Positions 39,692-52,036 are shown, numbered from the stretch's first letter. The stretch is 64,000 nucleotides of DNA from Vicugna pacos (GCF_048564905.1 NW_027328740.1:68328662-68392661), one strand, 5' to 3'. The notes: generated by a model not told the origin, from the letters alone. Program-made: numbers and translations.

Positions 39692-40166
39692 TGACTGAAA
39701 TACATGTTCAGCCTAAAAGTTTATAGTTAAGTTTTATTTGGTGGGAGGACTCTAGCCGGGATGACAGCCACTCAGATCACTCTGACGGACTGCTCAGAAG
39801 AGGTTGAGAAGAGCTAGGATATATAGGAGCTTTACAACAGAGACCAGGTAGTTGGAACAATAAAAGATTGCTTGTTATCTAAAGAAAGCCAGTTATCTCA
39901 AGTTCAAGAATTTAGTGCTTTTCAATATATGGGAGGAAGCAAACATTTGGGCTCACTGAATATATTCTTTAGACAAGCACCTAGCTATCTAAGGCCAGTA
40001 ATCTGTCCTTTCTTATTCTGAGTCTGCTCAGAGGGCACCATTGTGAGTGGCTGCAGGCCTGTCTTCCCTGTGGGGTGGCGGCAGTGCTGATGACTTGGTT
40101 TCAGCATTCTTTGTTTAGTGACATGTTTGCAGTATTTTCATTCACATTGTAGCATTTTTGTTCACA
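39692..40166 (-). repeat. 5' LTR of the ERV1-like provirus
   Basis: It begins TGTGAAC and ends with TTTCAGTCA on the minus strand, giving the usual TG...CA ends. An AATAAAA poly(A) signal lies opposite about 39733-39740. It shares the central GGAACAATAAAAGATTGC stretch with the other LTR. Confidence 0.85.
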
Positions 40167-40544
40167 GGAAATTATGATATTACACTGATTATGGATAATC
40201 TGGAAACTTGGAAAGGAACCGAGATGGAATTTCTACAGGTACCTTTTACTTTAATAAGACGTGTGCAAACGTAAACACGGAGGAAGCATACAAAAGGATT
40301 CAGTGGTGAATGGGAAGGGTTTCTGCACGTTACAGGAGAAGGCAAGGCAGAATTCCTCTTCTTTGTGGGCAGGGACGTGAGTCCAACTTTTCTTTCTGAA
40401 GTGCTTTCTGAGAAGTGTTTATGGTTATTAACCAACATTGACAAATGGTGGCACACATTGCATTTAAGAGCTGGTCGGCTTCAAACTTCGGTATTGGACA
40501 GGTGGAATTCATAGGAAAGTGGTCAGGTGGATGGGATAGAGATG

Positions 40545-40720
40545 GAGCGAAGGCCTGGGCCCAGATTCTGGTTTAAATCGCCATTTCCTCACCATTGGGC
40601 CTTGGACTAGAATGTAAACTCTCTTAACCTGTTGGAGAATCTGTGAAATGGGCATGATAATATTCGTTTCTTCCTGGGAATTTTGTATGTTCTAAAGAGT
40701 ATTATAGCACTCATGAAGCA
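40545..40720 (+). mobile_element. MIR SINE
   Basis: AGATTCTGGTTTAAATCGCC, then a GAATCTGTGAAATGGGCATG segment and TAGCACTCATGAAGCACTTA, follow MIR in + orientation over almost its full length. Confidence 0.65.
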
Positions 40721-40834
40721 CTTAAAACACTGGAACTTAGCAGTGTACAATTTGTGCGGCCACGACGCTTGGCCTGTGTCAGAGCCGTAAAGGCTGTATT
40801 TGTCTGTTGAGGATGCACTGGTAGCCCCTTGGCT

Positions 40835-40990
40835 AGGTTGTGAATTCGGTGATTTACTTTAATCCTTGTAAATCTGTGTGCCATGGACAGTTATTTTCAT
40901 GGACAGATGAGGAATCTCAGGGTAAAGAAGACTGTGTAATTTGCCCAAAGTCAGACCATAATATTGGGTTCAGGAGCCTCGGTTCAGCAT
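40835..40990 (-). mobile_element. MIR SINE
   Basis: TGGACAGATGAGGAATCTCA, then GTGTAATTTGCCCAAAGTCA, are the reverse complement of the MIR core. Confidence 0.6.
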
Positions 40991-42499
40991 GGGCTCCTGG
41001 GCCTTCTGCCCTCTCCGTTCAGCACCAGAGCCAGATGTGGGATCGGCTGTTTCTCAGCCCAGAATATCCGGCAGGCCGCAAGACACACCTGGCCCTGTGC
41101 TGCTTGAGGAAAAACTCTGGAGGAAAGGCAGTTACAAAAGGGATAAACATAAAAAGAGACGACAGCAAACTGTGATCAGCTCTGAGAAAGGAAGGAACAG
41201 GCCTCGCCGTGTAGAGCTGGGAACTTTCCCTTCGGGGCTACTCTGGGGGCGTTCATCTCAGCTAAACAAGCTCTGCTGCTGCACCAAGGCAGGAAGGCAG
41301 GGCGCGTGTGGCCAGGTAGACAGGGCCTCAATGTTCGTACTCATTCCTCATTAAGCGGCAGCTGTCTCGGGCAATTACCTAGTAAACAGATGTCGGCCAT
41401 AATCACCACGCACTTTACTTGGTAGTTTTATTGGCCCCACCTTTGAGATGAGGTCATTGAAGCTGCGGAGTTTGCTGCATGCCCTTTTATACCATGGAAA
41501 TACCCCCACTGGTCTTTCAACCTAGACTGGTGTGGCTGTCATGCCCAGCCTTGTGAATGGCATCGTGTAGCTTCTCCCAAGTGGCCCAAATGAATGACAC
41601 TGATATGCTTAATTCGTAGGAAATAGTATGTGACAATAAGAGAAAAAGGTAGTAAGAAATTGTTTGGAAAACTAGAAAAAAACCTATTCTTCCCCAGCTG
41701 GGGGAGTGTGCCCTGTATCACTCACCCCACTCAATGCCTGTCACCTCCTCCCTGCCGACTCCGTGTCCAGGAGCCACTCTGAGCCTTTGAGGAACATTTT
41801 GCCTCATGACACTTTTGACTAGGACCTGCGAATTCTCTGTCCCTGATTAACTCTCTCTTCAAAGCCATTTAGTTTTTTGCAGGCTCCTCCGCTCAGAAGT
41901 AAGAATAGCCTCTTTAAATTTCTTGATGCAGCTCCTTAATGAAGATCTTGCGTAGGAAACCTAGTCAAAACCTGGGAGGTATGCACACAGTGACTGCAAA
42001 CTCAGCACTTTGTGAAGTTCAGAATCAGAGGGGTGGGTGACTCAGGAAAGGCTTTTATAAGGTAACAAGGGGAAAGTGCAAGGACGCAAGCTGTGTGAGA
42101 AAGAAACATCCCGGTCCCAACCAGCAAGGCACCTTCGTTCAGGATGGAGTTTGGCGAGTGCAGATTTCTCACAAAGAAAGAAGTGGTGAGATGGGAGGGA
42201 GGACAGTTGGATACTTTATTGGGGAGGAAAAAAGTGGGCTGAACATTTACTGGTTGAACAAGAGGATTGTGACATGATGTGCTTGTATTTTGGAGAGAAG
42301 GGTTTTGTGGGGACAGGCCTAGGAGTACGCTGTCAAGCTGGGGAGTCAGCACAACAGAGAAACACAGAGAAACGGGCAGACGCCAAGGCCCATGTTGGGG
42401 GAGAGGCTGGCCGCCAGTTGGAGCTCTGGAGGCTGCTTCTGTCCCTTAGCTGGGGCTTCAGACTTCCCTTCACAGCCCAGTCCTGTTGATACAAGAATA

Positions 42500-43123
42500 A
42501 AAAACGTGGGGCATGAGAAGGGCTGTGTCCCATGCTTTGGTTGAGCCCCTGAGATGTGCCCAATCGGATTTTGTTCCTTGGCTTCGTGCAGTAAAAAATT
42601 CAAGAGCAAGCCAGTGTTGATTAAAGGTAGATTTATTCAGAGAGATACATTGAAATGCAAGAGAAACGTCACGAGGTGTGGGGGTTTGATGCACAGATTA
42701 AAAGTAGGTACACACTCCACAGACAGATTGTGGGTCTTCTCCGAAGAGGGTGAGAGAGTGGTGACCGCGAGGTGACGCTGTGTTGCTTGTTTTCTTGGGC
42801 TTGGTGGTTTCATATGCTAATAAGTAGAAGGACCAGCCTTAGAGCAAGGGGTTGGGATTCCCAGGGAGTTGGCCATTTCCCACCCTGTGACATTTTGTGG
42901 CTAGCCTTTGGACTGCCATGGTGCCTGGAGCATGTTATTCACCATGTTACTATTACAATGGGTGTTTACTGAATCTCAAGCTCTGCTAGAAGTTAAATCT
43001 CTTCATCCTGAGCCTCAAGGCCTATTGGGGGTTGAATTCTTCACCATTTTGGTGTTAAATGCTGTGGCCTTACTTAAATGGCTGTGCTCTGCCCCCTTCC
43101 ATCCTGTCTCACTGTGTTGACAC
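42500..43123 (-). mobile_element. LTR-like element, probably solo LTR
   Basis: On the minus strand it starts TGTCAACACAG and has an AATAAA signal (opposite about 42637-42642). After that comes a TTGAATTTTTTACTGC stretch of the kind seen at ERV LTR 3' ends. The outer edge near 42500 is approximate and I could not fix a target duplication. No internal retroviral sequence adjoins it. Old fossil, family not assigned. Confidence 0.5.
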
Positions 43124-43297
43124 AGAGACAGCAAAGGCCGGGCCCTGCCTGTGCTCCTGCATTTAACAGCAGGATGGGTGGGGTGGGCTTATGATGACTC
43201 TGAGTGGTGAGAATGATGTTTCAGATTTTCCCACATGAGACATGGGGACCTGACAGCAGCTACCGCAGATTTATCTCACGGGCATTATTGCTTGTGT

Positions 43298-43707
43298 TGT
43301 TATGGAAACAACAGGCCAGCGAAGAAAGAGGCACCACTCAGAGGGTGGGAGTACTGAGATTTATTACGCTGGCGGGCTCAGACGGGCTTCTGTTCTGAAG
43401 CTCTGAGCACCTCCAAGACCTGCACATGAAGTTTTATAGGGTTAATTACAAGTATGGTGCTCTTAGCCAATAAGGCTCAAACAACAAAAAGGAACGAATC
43501 AGTACACTGAAGCTTATCAACTTGGAACAGATCACGTTATTGACAATTGTTGACCTTGGATTTACCAGTAAGCTTATTAACCCAGTAAACTGACACTAAA
43601 CTTCAGGTTTACCAGGTAGCCCAGCAAAACTTAGATCAGTAAACCGACACTTATCACACTTAGATTTGTGACTTAGCTTGTTAGACCAGCTGGGCTTTTT
43701 CTTCACA
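43298..43707 (-). mobile_element. Solo LTR, family shared with 52995-53401
   Basis: It has TG...CA ends on the minus strand (TGTGAAG start, CCATAACA end) and a perfect 4-bp target duplication, GTGT, at 43294-43297 and 43708-43711. Four-base duplications are typical of ERV1-class insertions. It carries an AATAAA signal near its 3' end. The length is 410 bp and no interior remains, so it is the product of LTR-LTR recombination. Confidence 0.88.
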
Positions 43708-43796
43708 GTGTCACTTATCTTTTCTATTTTTCTTTTTTACTTTTTTTAAGTATTTAATCCAAATTTAATATCAGGGTTTTTTGGGAAAGAAATTTC

Positions 43797-43923
43797 TCTT
43801 TTTCTTTTCTTTGGGGCTGTTTTGGCGGGGAGTTAATTAGATGTATTTATCTGTTAGTGGAGGCCCTGGGGCTTAAATCCAGCACCCCTTGCACGCTAAG
43901 CACAAGCTCTACCTCCAGCCCCA
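43797..43923 (-). mobile_element. VIC-type tRNA-derived SINE
   Basis: The minus strand has a tRNA-like head (GCTGGAGGTAGAGCTTGTGC) with a B-box-like part opposite GGGGCTTAAATCC, and a T-rich stretch on the + strand marks the tail. It lies just beyond the solo LTR. Confidence 0.6.
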
Positions 43924-44259
43924 TCATCTTTTTCTTTTTACTTTAGCTGCCAAGAATCTTACAGCTGAATTCCTAGTCTACCTTTAACATTTGCCCTGAC
44001 TTCATGGAATCCATTTTTATGAGTTTATCTCCCCAAGGTTTCATTTAACTATTGAATCTAAATTTTCTCTTCACTCTCAGTTTTGCCTTTTTGTTGTTTT
44101 TGTTGTTAAGCTGTGTTTAAAAAAATTGTTTAAATTCTCTTTATGCAAGAGTCTGAATGTAAATAAATATGTAAACCAACAGCACAATAAAATGCTTTTA
44201 CATTTTGTAAGCTGTTTAGTAGTTACTTAAAAACCGAATTGAATATTAAAGTGACAACA

Positions 44260-44420
44260 TTTTAAAATTATTTTTTAATTTTTTATAAAGTTATAGCTGA
44301 GTTAAAATATGATAGTAGTTTCAGGTGTGCAATAGATGCTCCATTTATGGTTACTCTAAAACATTGCTGTATTCCCTGTGTTGTATGATATATCCCTCTA
44401 GCGTATTTACATTACATGTT
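44260..44420 (-). mobile_element. L1 3' end fragment, antisense
   Basis: A T-rich run leads into TAGTAGTTTCAGGTGTGCAA and CTGTATTCCCTGTGTTGTAT, which are the reverse complement of L1 3' UTR sequence. Old copy. Confidence 0.6.
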
Positions 44421-44682
44421 GCAGTTTGTATAAGAAATTTGGGTAACGCAGAGTCTGGGACGTGGCTGTGTATGACCCAGGTTCACGCTCACCCTGCCTG
44501 TCAGAGCTCAGGCCCTCACTACTGTCTGCAGGGGAGCGAGTGGAGGCAGCTCTCATCAGCGCTGGCACCACCCTCTGAGTGGCAGTGACAGCAGTGATTG
44601 TGTGTGGACGTGAAAATTGTTGTTCCAAGAGGTTTACGTGCGTTTCTGCATTTAATAATTAAAGCCCTCCTGTGAGGAAGCG

Positions 44683-44890
44683 TTTTAAGTTTTTAAAGTA
44701 TAATACATTTTATTTTGATATTGATAGATTTCAAACCTCCAGAAAATTTACAGGAGTAGTACAATAAACGCTTAGATACAGTTCACCTTAAAGGTCATTA
44801 TTTGGCTTTTTGTGTCTGGCTTATTTTAGCATAACGTTTCGAGGTTCTTCCATATTGTAGCCTGAATCAGTACTTTATACTTTTTGTTTG
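44683..44890 (-). mobile_element. Old L1, left part of a split element
   Basis: TTTATTTTGATATTGATAGA through TATTGTAGCCTGAATCAGTAC reads as antisense L1. The continuation of the same L1 region is found at about 46375, beyond a younger L1. The two parts are not contiguous in consensus, because about 30 bp of the older element is missing at the join. Confidence 0.6.
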
Positions 44891-44894
44891 ATAG

Positions 44895-46372
44895 TATTTT
44901 TTTTTCTTTGTTTTCGTTTTTGGTCTATTTAAATATATTTTCATTGAAGTCTAGTCAGTTTATAATGTTGTGTCAGTTTCTTGTGTACAGCACAAACACT
45001 TCAGTTAAATAGGAACATACATGTATTCATTTTCATACTCTTTTTAATCATACGTTACTATAAGATATTAAATATATTCTCCTGTGCTATACAGTATAAA
45101 CTTGCTGTTTATTCTTTACATACTCAGTATCTGCAAATCTTGAACTCCCAATTTATTCCTTCCCACACCCTCTCCCATCTGGTAACCATTGTTTGGTTTC
45201 TATGACTCTGTCTGTTTCTGTTCTGTAGATAAGTTTATCTTTTTGTTTCTTTTTTTTTTTTTAAGATTCCACATGTGAGCGATCTCATATGGTATTTTTC
45301 TTTCTCTTTCTGGCTTACTTCACTTAGAATGACATTCTCCATGTCCATTGATGTTGCTACAAATGGCATTATTTTATTATTATTTTATGTCTGAATAATA
45401 GTCTATTGGACAAATATGCTACATCCTCTTTATCCAGTCATCTGTCAGTGGACATTTAGGTTGTTTCCATATCTTGCTATTGTAAATAGTGCTGCTGTGA
45501 ATATTGGGGTGTAGGTGTCTTTTTGAATTAGGGTTCCTTCTAGATATATGCCCAGGAGTGGGATTGCTGGTTCATATGGGAGGTCAATTTTTTGCCTTTA
45601 GAGGAACCTCTATACAGTTTTCCACAATGGCTCCACCAAACTGCATTCCCACCACAGTGTAGGAGTGTTCACAATTCTCCGCAGCCTCTCCAGTATTTGT
45701 TGTCTGTGAACTTCTGAATGATGGCTATTCTGACTGGTTAGAGGTGATACTTGATTGCAGTTTTGATTTGTATTTCTCTGAGAATGATATTGAACATTTT
45801 TTCATGTGCCTACTGGCCATTTGTACGTCTTCATTGGAGAAATGTTTCTTTAGGACTTCTGCCCATTTTTGAATTGAATTGTTTGTTTTTCTTTCTTATT
45901 AAGTGTAAAAGCTGTTTACATATTCTGGGAATTAAGCCCCTATCAGTTTCATTTATTGCAAATATTTTCTCCCATTCCATAGGTTGGTTGTCTTTTTGTT
46001 TTGCTTACTCTTTCCTTAGCTGTGAAAAAGTTTGTAAGTTTAATTTGATCCCACTTGTATATTTTTGTTTGATTTTCTATTGCTTGAGTAGACTGCTCTA
46101 GGAGAACATTACATAGATGTATGTCAGATGTTTTGCCTATGGTTGCTTCTAAGAGGTTTATAGTGTCTTGTCTGCATGGTTAAGTCTTTAACACATTTTG
46201 AATTCATATTTGTGTATGCTGTGAGGGAGTAGTCTAACTTCAATGATTTACATACAGCTATTCAGTTTTCCCTACACCATTTGCTGAAGAGGCTTCCTTT
46301 ACTCCATTGTATGTTCTCACCTCCTTTGGCAAAGTTTCAATGACTAAAAGTTTGTGGGCCTATTCTTGGTAA
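44895..46372 (-). mobile_element. Younger L1 fragment, antisense, inserted in older L1
   Basis: After a poly-T run the + strand reads ATTGAAGTCTAGTCAGTTTA and continues as the reverse complement of an artiodactyl L1 3' end. It includes ATTCCACATGTGAGCGATCT, CCAGGAGTGGGATTGCTGGT and AATATTTTCTCCCATTCCAT in consensus order over about 1.5 kb. It is 5'-truncated. Its lower divergence relative to its surroundings and its position in the middle of an older L1 show it arrived later. A clean target duplication was not established. Confidence 0.85.
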
Positions 46373-46491
46373 TTTTGTTTATCCGTTCATTGATGGATGG
46401 ATATTGTTAGTAACTTTTGGCTACTCTGAATGATACTGCTATGAATATTGATGTGAAATTTTTTATGAGAATTTGTTTTCATTCTGTTGGC

Positions 46492-46636
46492 TGTACATTT
46501 GGCCCGCCATACCTGTAGTTTCCACTACATGGATCCAGATGGCTGATTGTAAAGGGACTCAAACATCCTTGGATTATGGTTTCCAGGGTGTGGGGTTCCT
46601 GAAACCAACCCCCCGAGGATACTGATGGATGACTCT
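46492..46636. mobile_element. Non-autonomous DNA transposon fragment (Tigger-like)
   Basis: Between two contiguous parts of the older L1 lies 145 bp with GGCCCGCCATACCTGTAGTTTC-like sequence (shortened), GGATCCAGATGGCTG and GGATACTGATGGATGACT. It resembles the ends of common Tc1/mariner-class (pogo/Tigger-like) elements as I remember them. TA dinucleotides occur at the likely borders. Most of the element's middle is absent. Confidence 0.5.
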
Positions 46637-47040
46637 ATATGTAGGAGTGGAATTGCTGAGCCATATAACTCTAAGCTTTTGAGGAAATACCAGACTTCTC
46701 CAAAGAAGCTGCACCATTGTCCCTTTCCTCTGGCCGCAAATGAGGTTTCTCTGCCTCCTGAATGACATTTGTTATTGTCCGTGTTTTGGTTATAACCGTC
46801 CTAGTGGGTGTAAAATGAGATCTCATTTTAATTTTGATTTGGCTAGTGATGCTGAGCATCATTTCATATGCTTATTGGCCATTTGTATATCTATTTAAAT
46901 TCGTGGTTAATTTAAAATTTGGGTCTATTTTCTTGTATTGTTCAGTTGTAAGCATTTGTTATATATCCTGGATGCTGCTCTCTTAGTAGATACATGCTTT
47001 GCAAAATTTTTCTTCTATTCTGCACATTGTCCTTTCACTA

Positions 47041-47152
47041 TATTTTTTTTAAACTTTAAAACAATTTCTTTACAGGGGTGATAATTAGATGTATTGATTT
47101 ATTTTATTTTTCTTGCTAAGCACACACTCTCTGACTTGAAATACCCATTTCC
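47041..47152 (-). mobile_element. VIC-type SINE fragment inserted in L1
   Basis: TTTACAGGGGTGATAATTAG and the following T-rich segment to CTTGCTAAGCACACACTCT resemble the tail half and part of the head of the VIC-type SINE seen at 43797. It interrupts the L1 consensus between TTTCACTATATTT and CACTTTCTTGACG. Confidence 0.5.
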
Positions 47153-48624
47153 CCTGTCATTTCACTTTCTTGACGATGTCCTTTATAAGAAAAGGGTTTT
47201 AATTTTGATGAAGTCCAGTTTATCTGCTTTTTTCTTCTATCACTTGTGCTCTTGGTATTGTATCTAGGAAACCAAAGCCTATCCTAGGACCACAAATATT
47301 TATGCTGTGTCTTCTTTCAGAAAGTTTATAGGTTTAACTTTTACATTTCTGCCTGTGTTCTATTTTGAATTAATTTTTGTTTGTTATATAAAATATGGGT
47401 GTTCAGATTCCAGATTGATTCTTTTGCCTGCAGATACCCAGCTGTCCCTGCACCATTTGTTGAATAGACTATTCTTTAATGGAGTGTTGTTGGCCCCCTT
47501 GTGGAAAACTCTCTGTAAATGTAAGTTTTTTCCCCTTGGGTTTTTATTGTGTCTCATAGATTTATTTATCCAAACTTATTCCAGTACCATACTGACTTAG
47601 TACTATTGCATTTTATTACCCTTTAAAGTGAGTCCTCCAACTTACTCTTCTTTTTCATGGTTGTTTTGGCTGCCCTTTGCACCTTGAACGTCCATATGAA
47701 TTTTGGGATCAGTTTTTCAATTTTTACAAAGAAGTCAGCTGGAAATTTGATAGGAATTCCACTGAATATGTAGATCACTTTGAGGAGTCTTAACATTTTT
47801 AATAATATTGTCTATGATTCCATGAAATTGGGATGTCTTCCATATATGTAGATCTTTTAAAATTTATTTTGGTGATACTTCAAATATTTCAATGTACGTA
47901 TCTTGTAAATTTTTGTTAAATGAATCTCTCATTTTGTTTTTAATGCTGTTGTAAATGGAAAGGCTGAGTTTCTTATGGGTGGGACTATATTATCAATCTT
48001 CTTATTTCTAGAATCCCTTCACAGCAAATACCCTAGCTATATACTTGCTACATATATCTATCCACAACTATTCCCCGCACCGTGTTATAAGAAACCAAGA
48101 CCCAAGTTAAGCTACCTGAACCCCTATATGGAAGTGAGAAATGAGACCCTTGGGTGGGGTTTTTGCAGGTGATACTGAGAGCTTATTCAGGATGGCTTCT
48201 TCTTAATTTCTTTTAAGCAACCCTTTCGTTGTATTTAGTCAGATACATTAAGAACATTCCCTTTTGATGTGCGGAGTAGCTAAGACTAAAGTTTTCAAAT
48301 AATTTCTAGTGAGAATGTTGTACTTGAAACCTAATTTGCATCAATCTTTGAAGATTTATGTTTCAGGAGCTTTGACTAAAGAACACCTGTCTTTATTCAA
48401 TAACGACAACTAAATGCTCAGCAACATGTAAGAGTTTGAGCAAACTGTCCCCGCCCCGTACTGCTGGGTGGCTGCAGCTGTAACTGGAGTCCGCGCTTAC
48501 CTCTCCTAGTACCCTTGTGCTGATCTGCTCAAAGGGGTTCGTCTAAAATTTTGTCAGTTGTCTGTTGGACAAAGTCATAAAACATTGTTTGAAAGTTGCT
48601 AGAATGCAATATATTCTTATTAAT

Positions 48625-48765
48625 ATTAAGTAAGCACATATTGAGTGCTTACTGTATGATGGAATTGTCCCTCAGCCTCACATGAATATTATTTCTCTTA
48701 AAACCTCACATATTTCCCTGTTATTCTCACTTTACTGATAAGGAGACTGAGAATTAGGTCTTCTC
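48625..48765 (-). mobile_element. MIR SINE
   Basis: TTGAGTGCTTACTGTATGAT followed by CACTTTACTGATAAGGAGAC is the reverse complement of MIR. Confidence 0.6.
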
Positions 48766-49219
48766 TCTTTTGGTGGGGGCTCATTATCAATGATAGGAAG
48801 TTGTAAGGAAAAAGATATTGATTCATCCTGAGAAAACATTTTTCTGAGTGTCAGCAATGAAGAAGATGAACACTGAAGAAGGTGTTCATTGTTCGAGTGA
48901 GACAAGCCCTTGGTTGTACGGAGTCAGCATCCCTGTCCTGGACACGGCACGGGTAGAGCTGCGTGGTGGGTGAGGCGGCGCGGCCGCGCAGGGAATGCGG
49001 ATGCTGAGCCGTTGGGCTGTGCTCAGGCCAGGTGGGGCTTTCTCCTAAGGGCAGTGGACTGTCATTGACAGATTTTAAGTAGGGGAGTGGGGTGCTCTCG
49101 TAGTTCACTTTTGTCTCATAGAATGCTTGGAAACATTTAGAAGGCTCGGCAGGAGATGATGTGATGAGTCATAGTAGAGTGGCTGCGAGGTGTAGCAGTG
49201 TTCAATTTTCAAGTGGTTT

Positions 49220-49410
49220 TCAGGCCCAGGCTTGTGGCTCAGCAGCCGTGTCACTTTGGATGACGCACTCAAGGAAGTGAAACAATTTATCTAATCAATT
49301 GAAGCAGTGATATACCCAATTCCCAGGACTGTTGTGGAGATCCAGTGAGATGACGTGTGCACAGTATGCAGCGTGGTCTCCAGCACAGTGTCAGTGCTGA
49401 GTGAGTGCCA
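49220..49410 (+). mobile_element. MIR SINE
   Basis: A TGTGGCTCAGCAGCCGTGTC segment followed by a GTTGTGGAGATCCAGTGAGA segment and an AGCACAGTGTCAGTGCTGAG segment match MIR order in + orientation. Confidence 0.5.
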
Positions 49411-52024
49411 GTGAGTACCAGGTAGGTCAGGTGAGGGTATTGGGACTTGGTGACTGAGGATATCTGGGCCCTGAAAGAGGGGTCCAGTCACATCTGTGAG
49501 TGATGGGCCTGAGCTGGGAGAGGCAGGGAGATCTTGCCCCCCGACCAGGTGCCCTGGGCGGGATGGCTATGGGAGGAGCACCATGAAGTCAACTCTTTGC
49601 AGGTGGAGTTGGAGGTGACCTTGAGACATCTAAGTGCATTGTCACGAGCTGAAAGAGGAAGTCTGGGCCCAGGCTGTGCATTTTCCTATAATCTCAACAC
49701 TTGAGGACGCCGAAGTATTGATCACTGAACTTGAAATCATACTTTACAGGAGAAATGAATATTAGTATCACCTCTGTCATCAAAGCTCACGTCTATTTAT
49801 TCATCAATCACGTTGCTAACTGGGTACTTACAGAGCTCACTTCACCGTCCTCCCCGTGGGCTCAGGCTCCACAGAAAATAGCTGATGAGTCTCCATCTTT
49901 TCCAGAAGAAGACACATTTAGCTTGTAGGCTTCTGTACCTCACCAGACTTAAGATATTAGTTTGTTGGTTTAATTGTATTTTCTGTTGGCCATGTCCTGA
50001 CAGGAGAGAAATTTTACCTCATCGTCATGTTTCAATTAGCTGTTACTGAGAATTGCTGTTCTGATACATAGTGTATGTATTTTATTAACTTTGTAGAGTA
50101 GTTATCATTTTTCTGTCTTTGCCCTTTAATTTTGTTTGCCCTTTCAATGTTCTATCCTATTTGGGGCCTTATTTTTTTTTAATTAAAAAATGTCTGTTAA
50201 CAGTTAAGAAAACAAGCAAAGAAAAAATGCACATGAGAGCTAAATTTAGAAAATGTCTAGTGTGTTTTCTGTCTCAGCAATGGAGGGTTCTAGAAACTCG
50301 TGGAAACCTTCATTACACAAGTTCTTTAAAATGCTGATTAAGAAATAAAACCTTCCTTCTTCATCTTTCAAGCTGCACAACTAATAGTCAAAGTGAGGGG
50401 AAATTTTCAGAAGCCAAGACAAACGAGAAAGCAGGGGTTCTGGGAGATACACGAGCCTTAGAAGCCCTGGGGTGCTGGTTGGCTCCTAAACTGATTTTCA
50501 GTTGCCTTGACAGGAGGGCAGGGGGTGAGCCCCAGGCCTCTCACACTAGGAGTTGGATGGGTGATCGTATTATGGGCCAAGCCCATCCCGAGAATCTTGG
50601 TTTACTAAAGGGTGAAATTGGAAAAAAAATTCCTCAAGGCAAGAAAGTAAGGAAAGTCAATTTTGTTGGAAGAGGGGAAAAATAACAAATCCAAAGTAAG
50701 GATATAGGTTAAAGCTGTTCTGGCATGAGAGTGACCACAAACTCCTGGCAGAAAATCACAGCTTCTCCTTGATTGATAAGTTGTGTTTTGAATGAATCAG
50801 TGAACAGCCATTCCGAAAAAGGCCTCCAGAGTCTTGTGGATCAAGATACTGGACAGCAAACACCTCTCTTCCAAGGTCTCATTCAAATAACCAGAAAGCT
50901 TTTAAAGGAAAGTAGCAATAATCATAGTTCTATTTATTGACATTACTATATGCTAGGAATTCAGAGGTGACTATGCAGTTGTCTCCTCTTTTATGGACCT
51001 TACTTTCTCTTTGGGGAGACAAAATGACATAGTTGGTTAGCTTGGTGGAGGGAGGTGTTAGTCTTTTGCAATTAGCCAGGAGAAGAGATTAAGAAAACAG
51101 TGAAGGGTGGGTGAACTTTTTAGCTGAGGACGGTCTTGTTCTGCTGGCTTTTAATTGCTGGCTCAATGAGCTGTCACTGGAGGGAATTGATCTTACGGAG
51201 GATGGACTTAGCTCAGGCCTCTTTGGAATGGACAAGTGAACCCGGAGAAAGACAGACAAATCTGTGCAGACATTAAAGTTCACTTGAACGTGCTCCATCC
51301 CTGAGCCAAAGATAGGACAAATATGCAGCACTTCTTGAGGAGAGAGGAGTGGTTTTTAAGGTTCTCCAAGAATAAATCCCAGGGAACCGAGATGGCCAGT
51401 TGTCAAACTGAGACTTTGCACTTTGGACGGTGTACTCAGCAAGGGTATTGGCCTTTTATATGTTTCCATTTCTCTTTAATACATGTCTGTTGATGAGGAC
51501 GTGGGCCCAAATGTTTGACACCTTGTCGAAGCGACTTTGGATACCTGCCTAGAAGTATGGGCACAGTTGCGGCTGCATCATACATCTTGCAGCCCATCCC
51601 TTTCCCCGGCTCCGTGATCACGGCAGAGTGATTCCTTGTTGACCTGTCCATCTCCTCTATGACATCATAACCCATGAAAAGACCAGAGTATATTAACTTG
51701 TCTTTGTTAAAATCAAAGGAACAGATCAAATATGGAGAGAGATTTGTTCTTTCCTAGTTCAGTAGTGCCATGGAGAAGGCAGATTGGGCAGCTTTTTGTA
51801 GTGTCCTGGAGGCTTTCTCTCTCAGCTTCTGGGCGCCTCTGTTGAAAACCCTTCATAGCTATCTGGCCTGCTGGAAAAGCACTCTGCCTGTTTTGCCCTG
51901 AAGATGTGTTCTGTTTATAACTCATCTCTTCTCCTTTGAAAACAACTCAATAAAAACCCAGTTGGTTTTCCACCAGCCATGGGCAGGGGTGAGGTATACC
52001 ATGTTATTATTTCATAAAATAAAA

Positions 52025-52036
52025 GTAATAATAGTA

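Larger units (their letters stand above)
32996..40166 (-). mobile_element. Old ERV1-like provirus with two LTRs
   Basis: Two direct repeats of about 480 bp bound about 6.2 kb of interior. Reading on the minus strand, the 5' LTR is 39692-40166 and the 3' LTR 32996-33482. Behind the 5' LTR is a GC-rich leader (about 39230-39690). Most of the middle is very AT-rich and not recognisable. Near the far end are remains resembling the C-terminal end of a gammaretrovirus-type integrase (about 34350-34570) and an envelope tail with a membrane-spanning segment (about 33763-33990). It is thoroughly broken, with many breaks and no intact gene. The LTRs differ at a little over one site in ten by eye, which fits an insertion some tens of millions of years old. 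No perfect target duplication is seen. Confidence 0.8.
40167..42480 (+). other. Gene-free stretch between LTR elements
   Basis: It contains two MIRs (below) and no recognisable gene. The segment 40980-41350 is GC-richer and gives overlapping open frames of 111 and 121 codons without any domain I know. Confidence 0.5.
46373..48060 (-). mobile_element. Old L1, right part of a split element
   Basis: This is antisense ORF2-region sequence: TTTTGGCTACTCTGAATGAT, GAGTGGAATTGCTGAGCCAT, GATGAAGTCCAGTTTATCTG, TCCAGTACCATACTGACTTA and a piece with TTGATAGGAATTCCACTGAA, in that order. A DNA transposon at about 46492-46636 and a SINE fragment at about 47041-47152 interrupt it. Open frames up to 97 codons here are antisense shadows. 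Confidence 0.8.

Noticed and set aside
45751-46101. 116-codon hydrophobic open frame
   Set aside because: Antisense of the younger L1 ORF2 end. Membrane-like character comes from the T-rich strand.
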